Shown: in pieces, positions 23,161 through 32,100 of the stretch
Position numbering within the stretch: the first letter of the stretch is position 1
Layout: each line of letters starts with the position of its first letter
Assembly (NCBI GenBank): GCA_964442285.1
Contig: CAYTZH010000014.1
Span: forward strand, 35,415-99,414
DNA from: CAYTZH01 sp964442285
Lineage (GTDB): Bacteria > Myxococcota_A > UBA9160 > JAFDET01
Direction of reading: 5' to 3'
DNA length: 64,000 nucleotides
Program-made: the position numbers and the translations under genes
The notes under the pieces: model-generated
Databases searched by the model: none
What the model was told of the DNA's origin: nothing
What the model saw: the letters and a program-made list of their open reading frames with translations, nothing else

Positions 23161-23865
23161 TCAGAGGCTGGCTGCTGCCGCCGCATCCGCCAGCACCACG
23201 GCGCGCTCGCGCTGCGCGACGGCCCCGGCCGGGATCGCGGCGTCGCCCGCGAGGAGTCGCGGCAGGACGTCGGCCTTCCCCGCACCCGTCACCACCCACA
23301 GGATCTCCCGCGCGCGCTCGAGCACCGGATAGGTGAGGGTCAGGCGCCGGTGCCCCCGGTACGGTCCGGTGGCGGCCACGTCGCGATCCCGCACCGCGAG
23401 GACCGGGTCGCCGGGGACGAGGGAGGCCGTGTGGCCGTCGTCGCCCAGACCGAGGTGGACGAGGTCCAGGACCGGGGGATCGCCGGCGGCCGCGGCCAGG
23501 GCGTCGCGGTAGGCGACCGCCGCCCCCTCGAGATCGGGCGGCTCGCCCCGCGCGGCGTCCCAGACGGGCATGGGCACCACCTGGCCGGGCTCGACCCGGT
23601 CGAGCAGGCAGGTTTCGAGCTGCTGCCGGTTCCGCGCGGGATCGCCGTCGGGGGCCACCCGCTCGTCGACCTGGAACAGGTGGACGCGCTCCCAGGGCAC
23701 GCGCTCCTGGGCGAGGCAGGCCAGCATCCGCGCGGGGGTCGAGCCGCCGCTCACCGCCAGCACGAAGCGCCCCCGTGCAGCCACCGCCCGCCGCGCCGCC
23801 TCGGCGATCCGGCCCGCCGCCGCCCGAGCCACCGCCTCGGCGTGGGCGAGGGCGACGAGCTCCAT
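23161..23865 (-). CDS. pgl: 6-phosphogluconolactonase
   Basis: 234 aa, ATG 23865. Contains the family landmarks FVLAVSGGSTPARML, VHLFQVDERVAPDGDPARNR, DLVHLGLGDDGHTASLVPGDP and LTLTYPVLERAREILWVVTGAGKADVL. It hydrolyses 6-phosphogluconolactone in the oxidative pentose-phosphate pathway. Starts 3 bp before the stop of pgi and is cotranscribed with it; no zwf is seen in this window. Confidence 0.93.
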   Translation of the reverse strand: MELVALAHAEAVARAAAGRIAEAARRAVAARGRFVLAVSGGSTPARMLACLAQERVPWERVHLFQVDERVAPDGDPARNRQQLETCLLDRVEPGQVVPMPVWDAARGEPPDLEGAAVAYRDALAAAAGDPPVLDLVHLGLGDDGHTASLVPGDPVLAVRDRDVAATGPYRGHRRLTLTYPVLERAREILWVVTGAGKADVLPRLLAGDAAIPAGAVAQRERAVVLADAAAAASL

Positions 23866-23867
23866 GC

Positions 23868-25493
23868 CTAGCCCCGGACCCGCCGATAGCGCTCGACCAG
23901 CGTGTTGGTGGAGGAGTCGTGGTCCAGGACGCCGCCGTCCGCCAGCTCGCCGGCGATGCGCGTGGCCAGCTTCTTGCCGAGCTCCACGCCCCACTGATCG
24001 AAGGAGTTCACCTGCCAGACGCTGCCCTGGACGAAGACCTTGTGCTCGTACAGCGCCACCAGCGCGCCGAGCACCGCCGGATCGAGCCGGTCCGCCAGCA
24101 GCGTGTTGCTCGGGCGGTTGCCGGGGAAGGTGCGGTGGGTCACGAGCGCCTCCTCCACCCCCTCGGCGCGCACCTCGTCGGGGGTCTTGCCGAAGGCCAG
24201 GGCCTCGCTCTGGGCGAACAGGTTGGCCATGAGCAGGTCGTGGTGGTCGCCCAGGGGATTCAGGCTGTGGCAGAAGCCGATGAAGTCGCAGGGGATCAGC
24301 TTCGTGCCCTGATGGATCAGCTGGTAGAAGGCGTGCTGGCCATTGGTCCCCGGCTCCCCCCACACGATCGGTCCCGTCTGGACCTCCACGGGACGCCCCT
24401 CCAGGTCGACGCGCTTGCCGTTGCTCTCCATGTCGAGCTGCTGGAGGTAGGCGGGAAAGCGCGCCAGGTACTGGTCGTAGGGCAGCACGGCGTGGGTGTG
24501 GGCGTCCCAGAAGTTGTTGTACCAGACGCCGATCAGCCCGAGCAGCGCCGGCAGGTTCTCCGCCAGCGGCGCCGTGCGGAAGTGCTCGTCCATGGCGCGG
24601 AAGCCCGCGAGCATCTCCCGGAAGGCGCCGGGGCCGATGGCGAGCATCAGCGAGAGGCCGATCGCCGAGTCGTAGGAGTAGCGACCGCCGACCCAGTCCC
24701 AGAAGCCGAACATGTTCTCGGTGTCGATGCCGAAGGCCCGCACCTGCTCCGCGTTGGTGGAGACCGCGACGAAGTGTCGGGCCACCGCGGCCTCGTCGCC
24801 GAGGGCGTCCAGACACCAGGCCCGGGCCGTCCGGGCGTTGGTGAGGGTCTCGAGGGTGGTGAAGGTCTTGGAGCAGATCACGAAGAGTGTCTCGGCGGGG
24901 TCGAGGTCGCGGGTCTTCTCCGCGAAGTCGCTGCCGTCGATGTTCGACACGAAGCGCACCGTGAGGGCCCGCTCGCTGTAGTGGCGCAGGGCCTCGTAGG
25001 CCATCACCGGGCCCAGGTCCGAGCCGCCGATCCCCACGTTCACCACGTTCCGGATCCGCTGCCCCGTGTGCCCCCGCCAGGCCCCGCTGCGCACCCGCTC
25101 GGCGAAGGCCTCCATGCGGTCGAGCACCGCGTGGACGTCGGCCGCCACGGGCTCTCCGTCCACGGCCAGCGCGGCGTCGCGCGGCGCGCGCAGGGCCACG
25201 TGCATCACGGCGCGACCCTCGGTGACGTTGATGGGCTCGCCGGAGAACATGGCCTCGATGCGCGCCGGGAGCCCCACCTGCTCGGCCAGCTGCAGCAGCA
25301 GCGCAAGGGTCTCGTCGGTGAGCCGGTTCTTGGCGTAGTCCAGGTAGAGGCCGGCCGCCTCCGCGGCGAGGCGCTCGCCCCGCTTCGGATCCTCGGCGAA
25401 GAGCGCGCGCAGCGAGACGTTCTCCAGCTGGCGCCGATGTCGGGCGAGCGCCTCCCAGGCGGGAAGCGTGTGGGTGGCCGGGCGTGTGCTCAT
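23868..25493 (-). CDS. pgi: Glucose-6-phosphate isomerase
   Basis: 541 aa, ATG 25493 with GAGGAGGAA upstream. Clear Pgi: VVNVGIGGSDLGPVMAYEAL, FVSNIDGSDF, ICSKTFTTLETLTNA, MFGFWDWVGGRYS, IVWGEPGTNGQHAFYQLIHQG (catalytic Glu and His regions) and VWQVNSFDQWGVELGKKLA (catalytic Lys). Interconverts glucose-6-phosphate and fructose-6-phosphate. Length is typical of bacterial 540-550-residue Pgi. Sits in a run with pgl, a DHAP-related flavoenzyme and glpD. Confidence 0.97.
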   Translation of the reverse strand: MSTRPATHTLPAWEALARHRRQLENVSLRALFAEDPKRGERLAAEAAGLYLDYAKNRLTDETLALLLQLAEQVGLPARIEAMFSGEPINVTEGRAVMHVALRAPRDAALAVDGEPVAADVHAVLDRMEAFAERVRSGAWRGHTGQRIRNVVNVGIGGSDLGPVMAYEALRHYSERALTVRFVSNIDGSDFAEKTRDLDPAETLFVICSKTFTTLETLTNARTARAWCLDALGDEAAVARHFVAVSTNAEQVRAFGIDTENMFGFWDWVGGRYSYDSAIGLSLMLAIGPGAFREMLAGFRAMDEHFRTAPLAENLPALLGLIGVWYNNFWDAHTHAVLPYDQYLARFPAYLQQLDMESNGKRVDLEGRPVEVQTGPIVWGEPGTNGQHAFYQLIHQGTKLIPCDFIGFCHSLNPLGDHHDLLMANLFAQSEALAFGKTPDEVRAEGVEEALVTHRTFPGNRPSNTLLADRLDPAVLGALVALYEHKVFVQGSVWQVNSFDQWGVELGKKLATRIAGELADGGVLDHDSSTNTLVERYRRVRG

Positions 25494-25550
25494 CGTTCCT
25501 CCTCGTCGGCCGTGCTGGGATGCACCTCCGGGGCAGCGGGTTTCCGGACG

Positions 25551-26951
25551 TCAGCGGTCGGGGAGCAGCACGCCGGGGTTGAGCAGATCGTTCGGGTCCA
25601 CGGCCCGCTTCACCGCGCGGAGCAGCCCCACCCCCGTGGCGCCCAGCTCGTCCGCGAGGCTTCCGCGCCGCACCCGGCCGATCCCATGGTGGTGGGCGAC
25701 GCCTCCCCCCGCGGCGACGGTGGCCGCCATGACGCGGTTCCAGGCCTCCCAGTAGAGGGCCTCCCGTCGGGCCGGGTCCTCGGGCCGGGCGGCGAAGGTG
25801 AAGTAGAGGTTCGTCCCGGCGCGATAGCTGTGGCTCGAGTGGGCCGAGGCCGTGAACACGTCCGGGAGCTCGCGCAGCGAGGCCACCGCCGCCTGGTAGA
25901 GCCCGAGCACCCGGCTCCAGGTCGCCGCCACCTCGATGGTGTCGAGGATGATCCCCTTCTCCAGGAACGGGGCCCAGCCGGGCACCTGGTTGCGATGCCC
26001 GAGCCAGTGGTCGACGGGCGCGGCCCCGGCCGCCACGCCCCCCTCCCCTTCGCACAGTGCCGCCACGGCCGACGCCTCGGCGGCCACCGCCGGCTCCGGT
26101 CCCTCGTGCACCAGCAGCAGGAGCGCGCGCTCGGGCGGACAGTGATCGCCGAAGCCACGACCGCTCTCCGGGGCGTCGTACAGGCGCACGACCGGAGGTC
26201 GCCAGCCGGCCTGCACCACCCGGCGGATCGCGTCGAGGCCCGCGCCCATGCCGGCGAAGTGGAAGCTCTGTCCCTGCCGGGCCGGCGGCTTCGGTCGCAG
26301 GGAGAAGGTGACCTCGGTGATGACGCCCAGCGTGCCCTCGCTGCCAAGGAAGAGCTGGCGAAGGTCGGGGCCCGCCGCCGCCCGCGGCGTGCGTCGCGTC
26401 CGCAGGATCCCGCCGTCCGGGAGGACCACCTCGAGGTCCAGGAGCACGTCCTCGACGTTGCCGTAGCCGGTGGAGAACTGGCCGGCGGACCGGGTGGCGA
26501 CGAAGCCCCCGACGGTCGCCAGCTCGATCGACTGGGGGTAGTGCCCGGTGGTGAAGCCGCGTTCGGCGACCCGCTCCTCGGCCTCCTGGGTATTGGTGCC
26601 CGCCCGGAAGGTGGCGGTGAGATCGCGGTCGTCCAGCGCCACCAGGCCGGACAGGCGCCGGGTGGAGAGCACCAGCTGGCCCGCCCCGGTCTGGATCCCG
26701 CCGCAGACGCCCGAGCCGCCGCCGTAGGTGACCACGGGGACGCCCGCGCTGCGACAGGCCTTCAGGACCGCCGCCACCTCCTCGGTGGAGCCGGGCTCGG
26801 CCACGGCGCGTGGGCGGCCGGCGCCCCGGCCCTCGTGCGCCCGGAGCTCGCCCAGGACCCAGCGGTCGCGGCGGTAGGCGTCCCGGGTGGGCTCGTCGGT
26901 GCGCAGCCGATCGCCCAGCAGCGCGCCCAGTCGATCCAGCACGTCGCTCAC
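25551..26951 (-). CDS. Alkyl-DHAP-synthase-like FAD-binding oxidoreductase
   Basis: 466 aa from GTG 26951, overlapping the glpD stop as GTGA and preceded by a GGAGG site. VAO/PCMH-type flavoenzyme: VPVVTYGGGSGVCGGIQ (FAD loop), GHYPQSIELATVGGFVATRSAGQFSTGYGN, LFLGSEGTLGVITEVTFSL. The C-terminal A-H-H-H-G-I-G-R-V-R-R and KRAVDPNDLLNPGVLLP match the His loop and end of alkyldihydroxyacetonephosphate synthases (AGPS), which make the ether bond of ether lipids by exchanging the acyl group of acyl-DHAP for a fatty alcohol. A D-lactate or glycolate dehydrogenase role is the alternative. Coupling to glpD, the enzyme that makes DHAP, supports a DHAP-based reaction. Confidence 0.82.
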   Translation of the reverse strand: MSDVLDRLGALLGDRLRTDEPTRDAYRRDRWVLGELRAHEGRGAGRPRAVAEPGSTEEVAAVLKACRSAGVPVVTYGGGSGVCGGIQTGAGQLVLSTRRLSGLVALDDRDLTATFRAGTNTQEAEERVAERGFTTGHYPQSIELATVGGFVATRSAGQFSTGYGNVEDVLLDLEVVLPDGGILRTRRTPRAAAGPDLRQLFLGSEGTLGVITEVTFSLRPKPPARQGQSFHFAGMGAGLDAIRRVVQAGWRPPVVRLYDAPESGRGFGDHCPPERALLLLVHEGPEPAVAAEASAVAALCEGEGGVAAGAAPVDHWLGHRNQVPGWAPFLEKGIILDTIEVAATWSRVLGLYQAAVASLRELPDVFTASAHSSHSYRAGTNLYFTFAARPEDPARREALYWEAWNRVMAATVAAGGGVAHHHGIGRVRRGSLADELGATGVGLLRAVKRAVDPNDLLNPGVLLPDR

Positions 26952-28588
26952 GCTACCTCCCCCGACGGCGGCGCCTGGAACGCCAGCTCCGAGGCGAGCC
27001 GTGCGCGGACCTCGCCCACCTCGCGCGCCGTGCGTGCGGCGTCCCAGCCGAGCAGCCGGCCGACCTGTCTCGCGACGGGCTCGAGCGCCGACTCCCGGGC
27101 ATCGGGGTGGTAGAGAGGCAGGCGCAGCCGCCGGTAGATGACATCCTCCAGCCCGAGGGCTCCCTCCCGGGTCACCGCCCAGGCCGCCTCGCCCTCCAGC
27201 ACGTCCGGATCGCTGCCCTCCAGCGGCGCGGCACCCCGGTCCGCGACCTCGGGCGCCTCGGTCCCGTAGAGCCGGGCCAGGCGCGCGGCGCTCGTCTCCG
27301 ACAGACCCGCCCGGGCCACCAGCGAGGCCGCCAGGGCCTCGAGGTCGCCGTCGAAGTCGCCGCCCGGGAGCGGCGTCTCCTCGCCGGGCTCGGCCAGCGT
27401 CAACGCGTGTCGCGCCGCCGCGTGCTCCACCGTCTGCCGCGCCATGGGCCGATAGCCCGTGAGCTTGCCCCCGGCGATGGTCACCACACCGGCCGGACCG
27501 TCGAGCACCTCGTCCTTGCGGGAGATCTCTGTCGGTGCCCGACCGGGCTGGGCGATCAGCGGGCGCAGGCCGGCCCAGGCGCCCACCACGTCCTCGCGCC
27601 GCAGCGGCTCCCCCGCGAACGTCCCGGAGACCGGCTCGAGCAGATACTCCACGTCCTCTGCGTCGATCTCGGGCCAGGTGGTGTGACCGCCGGCGTAGGT
27701 GGTGTCGGTGGTTCCCACATAGGTGCAGCGCCCGCGCGGGATGGCGAAGATCGTCCGCTTGTCCCGCGTGTTCAGCAGCACCATGTGGCGCAGCGGCACC
27801 CGCTCCCGGCGCAGGGTGATGTGGACGCCCTTCGAGAGGTGGAGCAGGGGTGCCGTGTCGGAGTCCTCCAGGGCGCGGACCGCGTCCACCCAGGGACCCG
27901 CGGCGTTGATGACGCAGCGGGCCCGCACCCGCAGGGTGCGTCCGCTCAGGCCGCAGCAGGCCTCCACCCCGACGGCCCGGTCGCCCTCCTGGAGGATGGC
28001 CGTGACCCGCGCCCGGCTCGCCACCGCTGCGCCGTCGGCGACGGCCGCGCGCACGTTGGCCAGCACCAGGCGCGCATCGTCGGTGAGGTACTCCCGGTAG
28101 ACGCACGCCAGGGGGTACCGCTCGCGGTCGATCAGCGGCTCGTGCTCGGCCAGCTCGTCCCGGCTCCAGTTGCGGTGGAGGTCGTCCCCCTCGACGGCGC
28201 CGAGCTTCTCGTAGGTGGTGATGGCCGCGCGCATCTTGAGCAGACCCGCCCGGGATCGCACGGGGACCACCAGCCAGAGCGGCTCGGCCAGGTGGGGCGC
28301 CAGGCGATGGATCACCTTGCGCTCCAGCGCGGTGGAGCGGACGGTCGCGACGTCGCCCATCGCCAGGTAGCGCAGACCGCCGTGGATGAGCTTGGAGGAG
28401 CGGCTGGAGGTGCCCGACGCGAAGTCCTCGGCTTCCAGCAGCGCCACCGAGAGACCCCGCGCCGCAGCCTCCCGCGCCACGCCCGCCCCGGTGATGCCCG
28501 CGCCGATCACGACGCAGTCGAACGACTCCCGCTCGAGCCGGTCGAGCGCGGGCTCGCGCTCGCGCGCGTCGATGGACCCAGTCGCCAT
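26948..28588 (-). CDS. glpD: Glycerol-3-phosphate dehydrogenase (FAD, aerobic type)
   Basis: 546 aa, ATG 28588. FAD site CVVIGAGITGAGVAREAAARG, then FASGTSSRSSKLIHGGLRYL, LPLIDRE-type and CVYREYLTDDARLVLAN, INAAGPWVDAVR, GVHITLRRE, FAIPRGRCTYVGTTDT and VTIAGGKLTGYRPMARQ identify GlpD. It oxidises glycerol-3-phosphate to DHAP at the membrane and feeds electrons to quinone. The C-terminal 120 residues form the usual helical cap. No glpK, glpF or GlpR is nearby. Confidence 0.95.
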   Translation of the reverse strand: MATGSIDAREREPALDRLERESFDCVVIGAGITGAGVAREAAARGLSVALLEAEDFASGTSSRSSKLIHGGLRYLAMGDVATVRSTALERKVIHRLAPHLAEPLWLVVPVRSRAGLLKMRAAITTYEKLGAVEGDDLHRNWSRDELAEHEPLIDRERYPLACVYREYLTDDARLVLANVRAAVADGAAVASRARVTAILQEGDRAVGVEACCGLSGRTLRVRARCVINAAGPWVDAVRALEDSDTAPLLHLSKGVHITLRRERVPLRHMVLLNTRDKRTIFAIPRGRCTYVGTTDTTYAGGHTTWPEIDAEDVEYLLEPVSGTFAGEPLRREDVVGAWAGLRPLIAQPGRAPTEISRKDEVLDGPAGVVTIAGGKLTGYRPMARQTVEHAAARHALTLAEPGEETPLPGGDFDGDLEALAASLVARAGLSETSAARLARLYGTEAPEVADRGAAPLEGSDPDVLEGEAAWAVTREGALGLEDVIYRRLRLPLYHPDARESALEPVARQVGRLLGWDAARTAREVGEVRARLASELAFQAPPSGEVA

Positions 28589-28663
28589 GGAGCCGCGGAA
28601 CGTAGCAGACGGCTCCCGGCGACCGAGTCTGCGCGGCGACGGCTGGGGCGGTCCCGCCCCTCT

Positions 28664-31600
28664 CTACGCCCGGCGCACGCGGCGACGCAGCGCGCCCGCC
28701 AGCGGCAGCAGCAGGGCCAGCTCGAAGCCCAGACCGCAGCTCTTGGGCGCCTCGCTGTCATCCCAGGCCGCGGAGCAATGCGGGTCGGCCAGGTCCGTGT
28801 CGCCCTCGCCGTCGTTGTCCGAGCCGTCGTTGCACTGGGGGTTCTCGACGTCCCAGGTCGCGTCCTTGCAGCCCGGGTCGGCCAGGTCGGTCAGCCCGTC
28901 GCCGTCGTTGTCGAGGCCGTCGCTGCAGGCGCCGCCGAAAGAAGCATGGTTGTCGGGATCCGTCCCAGCCGTCAGCTCGTCGCGATCGAGCACCGCGTCT
29001 TCGTCCCGATCCAGCGCCATCCGCACGCCGGAGCCCGGAGGCGCGCAGGTGTACGTGAGGTAGTCGTCGACCGCGGCGACCAGGGCCCGGAGGCCGGCGT
29101 CGGTCAGCATGGGGGCCGCGCTGTCGTCCGGCTCGAACAGGTCCTGGGCGCGGTCGTAGAGCCAGCCGCGCGATGCGCCGCCGATCACGCCCCGCACCAC
29201 CAGGTCGCATTCGAAGACGTTGCCGCCCAGGAACTTCGACACGAAGGCGGCCTCCGCGCGCTGGATCAGTAGATCGATCCGGGTGCCGATGTCCGCGCCG
29301 CTGTTCGACGTCAGCGTTACCTGCTGGCCGACGATCGGAGCCAGGTCCGAGTCGAAGGCGAGCATGAACTCCTCCATGTCGCGCCGCTGCGGGTCGCCGC
29401 CGTCGAAGCCGGCGGTGCCCGTGTCGTTGAAGACCGTGGCCTGGAAGAACCGGAACACGGTGTCGGTGCTGCCGTCGTGCAGGAAGCCGAACCCGCGGAT
29501 CTGGTCGCCCTTGTGCCCGTTGTCACCGCCGTTGTTGAAGGCCACGTCCGGCATGCCGAACATCCCGACCTTCTGATACATGTTCCGCAGGTGCGGGATC
29601 TTCAGGATCTGGGTCTCGTTCTCGAAGCTGGCCAGGGAGCCCGTGCCGAAGAAGCCCTGGGAGGGATCCAGGCTGTGGCACCCGTCGCACGAGAAGCCGA
29701 GATTGCCGAAGCAGATGCCGTCGGAGCACGCGTTCGTTCCGTTGCCCACGTAGAACTGACGGGCGTCGCTCTGGGCCTGGGTCAAGCTGTTGTCCAGCGC
29801 CCGGACCGGATTCGGCGGCAACGCCACCTCCAGGATGAAGTCCGTGAACTTCTGCATGTCCGCCTCGAGGTCGATCTGGTCCTGGGTCTTGAAGCCCGGC
29901 GGCGGCACCAGCGTGATGTCGAGACCGACCAGGCCTGGGAAGGCGACGATGAAGTTGTTGAACGAGAGATTCTCGTCGCCGCTCATGTCACCGCCGCCCC
30001 CGTAGGAGGCGTCGACGCCGAAGAATCCGTTGGTGCGGTCTCCCTTCCAGTGCATGCCGCCCGAGTTCGCCATGCCGCGCAGGGTCTGGGTCGTCATGGG
30101 CCCCTTCATGGGGTGGAACTCGTTGGTCGCCGCACCGCCGTTCACGGCCCCGCCGGCCGCAAAGGAGAGGTTGATCGGGATCGGATTGCTGGTGACGGCG
30201 CCGTCCGGGTCTCCCAGGTCCCAGGCCAGGCTGTCGAACTGCCCGAAGATGTGGCAGCTCGCGCAGGAGGCCTCGCCGTTGGAGGAGGTCCGCACCGCGT
30301 CGTAGAGCATGAAGCGGCCGTCCACGACCTCGCTCGGCTCGGGGTTGAGCAGCGCGATGCTGCCGAGCTCGGTGCCGGTCGCCGTGTCCACCACCGTCAC
30401 GCTGTTGTTCCAGCGGGTATACACGTACAGCCGGTTGGCGCTCTCGTTCAGGGCCAGGCCGGCCGGACCGCCGTCGCTCACGGTGATGTAGCTGGCGCTC
30501 GCGGCAGTGGGATCGAAGTCGTCGCCGCCGAGCCCGTCCCAGAGCGCATCGTTGTCCAGGTCGGCGGTGGCGATCTTGCCGATCCTGCCCGAGCCGAAGG
30601 CCGCGATGTACAGGTCGCCCGTGCTCGAGACCACCATGTCGAGGGGCGTCGACAGGGAGTGGTCCTTCGTGCCGGCCGGCGCCGGGAGCACCGAATAGTC
30701 GATGTGGGAGTTCAGGTGACGCGGCTTCACGGCGCCGCCCGGAGTCAGGGTCGTGATCCGGGTCTGGGCCAGGTTGCCCTGCACCGTGCTGCCGCCGTGG
30801 GTTCCGGCCCCTTCGAAGCGGGTCAGGTTCTGGGCGTCGGTGTTCGAGACGTAGACGTTCCCGTTGCTCGGGTTCACCACCATGTTGAACAGGATCGTGC
30901 CGACCCCGGCGTAGCTGCGCAGCAGGTCGCAGCCGTCGCCGTCGCCGCAGGTGGTGGCGTCGATGGCGAAGACGTCGTAGTCGGGCAGGTCGAAGCGGAC
31001 GCCGTTGTTCCAGTTCCGCCCCAGCTCGTCCTGCCACTGACCCGCCGCCTGGTTCCACTTCACGATCAGGCCCACCTCGGGCGCCCCGACCCCGCCGTCG
31101 TTGTCGCTCGGCCCCGGGTTGCCGCCGGGCACCATCCCGTTGGCCAGGCCGCCCGGCGAGGTGATCCCGTCCTCGACCTGGCACGAACCGGCGCCGGCGA
31201 AGCCGTCGCAGACCACGCCCTCGGAGACGGTGGTGGTCTGGTTGCCCGAGTGGAACACGGCCACGTACACGGTGTTGCCGTCCACCGCGAGGGCGCGCGG
31301 CGAGTCGCCGAAGAGCTCCACGATCTCCACGGGCACGCCGCCGAGTTCCTCGTTGGCCGCGCCGTCGTCGAGGTCGGCGGTGTCGAAGACCCAGACGTCG
31401 GTCCGGCCGACGCCCTCGCTGGTGAACTCGGGATCGCCGTCGTCACTCCCGGCGTTGCGGGCCGCGTCGATCGAGGGATGGGTGCGGTGCTGGCCGCGGT
31501 GGGCGCAGGTCACGAAGGCCAGGCCGTTGGCGAAGGCGATCGCCCGGGGCTCGTCGCCGACGAGCAGGGTCCGCTTGACCCGCGGCACCACCCCCGAGAC

Positions 31601-31918
31601 GTCCACGATGCTCACGCTGTCCGAGAGGAAGTTCGCGACCCAGACCTCGTCGTTGGTGCGGGGTACGACCGCCACGGGCTCCATGCCCACGGCCACCGAG
31701 AACCCCCGCTGGATGCCGCCGCTCGATTGCACCGAGAAGGTCTCCAGCCGGCCCGCAGGGACGTTCAGCGCGAAGAGCCGCTGGCCGTCCGGCGAGAGGG
31801 CGAGCGGTGTCGTGGGACCGCTCTCGAAGGTGACGAAGGACCTCTGGGCCTGCGCCTCGGAGAAGGGCAGCGCGAGGAGCAGCGAGAGAAGCAGCGAAAG
31901 GAAAAGCATCGAGCGCAT
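28664..31918 (-). CDS. Large secreted di-haem beta-propeller protein with sorting-type C-terminus
   Basis: 1084 aa from ATG 31918 (GGGGGA at 7 nt). Signal peptide MRSMLFLSLLLSLLLALPFSEAQA. Residues about 30-530 carry YVTN-type propeller repeats (RTNDEVWVANFLSDSVSIVDV, PRALAVDGNTVYVAVFHSG, LYVYTRWNNSVTVVDTATG). Two c-type haem sites follow, C552-A-S-C-H556 and C744-D-G-C-H748, with LRGMANSGGMHWKGDR between them as in di-haem peroxidase/RoxA-like proteins. Near the end lie Ca-type repeats (CSDGLDNDGDGLTDLADPGC and CNDGSDNDGEGDTDLADPHC), then C1061-G-L-G-F-E, a TM helix and RRRVRRA. This tail resembles MYXO-CTERM/exosortase signals. Probably an extracytoplasmic oxidoreductase fixed to the envelope. 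Confidence 0.82.
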   Translation of the reverse strand: MRSMLFLSLLLSLLLALPFSEAQAQRSFVTFESGPTTPLALSPDGQRLFALNVPAGRLETFSVQSSGGIQRGFSVAVGMEPVAVVPRTNDEVWVANFLSDSVSIVDVSGVVPRVKRTLLVGDEPRAIAFANGLAFVTCAHRGQHRTHPSIDAARNAGSDDGDPEFTSEGVGRTDVWVFDTADLDDGAANEELGGVPVEIVELFGDSPRALAVDGNTVYVAVFHSGNQTTTVSEGVVCDGFAGAGSCQVEDGITSPGGLANGMVPGGNPGPSDNDGGVGAPEVGLIVKWNQAAGQWQDELGRNWNNGVRFDLPDYDVFAIDATTCGDGDGCDLLRSYAGVGTILFNMVVNPSNGNVYVSNTDAQNLTRFEGAGTHGGSTVQGNLAQTRITTLTPGGAVKPRHLNSHIDYSVLPAPAGTKDHSLSTPLDMVVSSTGDLYIAAFGSGRIGKIATADLDNDALWDGLGGDDFDPTAASASYITVSDGGPAGLALNESANRLYVYTRWNNSVTVVDTATGTELGSIALLNPEPSEVVDGRFMLYDAVRTSSNGEASCASCHIFGQFDSLAWDLGDPDGAVTSNPIPINLSFAAGGAVNGGAATNEFHPMKGPMTTQTLRGMANSGGMHWKGDRTNGFFGVDASYGGGGDMSGDENLSFNNFIVAFPGLVGLDITLVPPPGFKTQDQIDLEADMQKFTDFILEVALPPNPVRALDNSLTQAQSDARQFYVGNGTNACSDGICFGNLGFSCDGCHSLDPSQGFFGTGSLASFENETQILKIPHLRNMYQKVGMFGMPDVAFNNGGDNGHKGDQIRGFGFLHDGSTDTVFRFFQATVFNDTGTAGFDGGDPQRRDMEEFMLAFDSDLAPIVGQQVTLTSNSGADIGTRIDLLIQRAEAAFVSKFLGGNVFECDLVVRGVIGGASRGWLYDRAQDLFEPDDSAAPMLTDAGLRALVAAVDDYLTYTCAPPGSGVRMALDRDEDAVLDRDELTAGTDPDNHASFGGACSDGLDNDGDGLTDLADPGCKDATWDVENPQCNDGSDNDGEGDTDLADPHCSAAWDDSEAPKSCGLGFELALLLPLAGALRRRVRRA

Positions 31919-31956
31919 CGGGTGTCCCCCAGGGAATGGCACTTCTCGGAACGGTC

Positions 31957-31985
31957 ATCTTCCAGGGTGGGCGCCGGCGTGTCAA
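31957..31985 (-). promoter_or_regulatory. Candidate promoter for the di-haem propeller gene
   Basis: On the minus strand TTGACA (31985-31980) is followed 17 bp later by GAAGAT (31962-31957), a full -35 box and a weak -10 box, with the start codon about 40 bp further on at 31918. The rest of 31919-32100 shows no gene. Confidence 0.35.
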
Positions 31986-32100
31986 ACGAAGAATACGGCC
32001 CATTCTGCTGCCAGGAGCGGGCCATATTGCGCCAAGCGCCATCCTGCCGGGGTGGAACCGGCGCCTTGCGCGTCGGTTGCGCCTCCGTGGGGAATCGGGA

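Noticed and set aside
23775..27113. Open frame of 1112 codons on the plus strand
   Set aside because: It runs opposite to pgl, pgi, the AGPS-like gene and glpD, which are all well supported; high GC content alone keeps the frame open.
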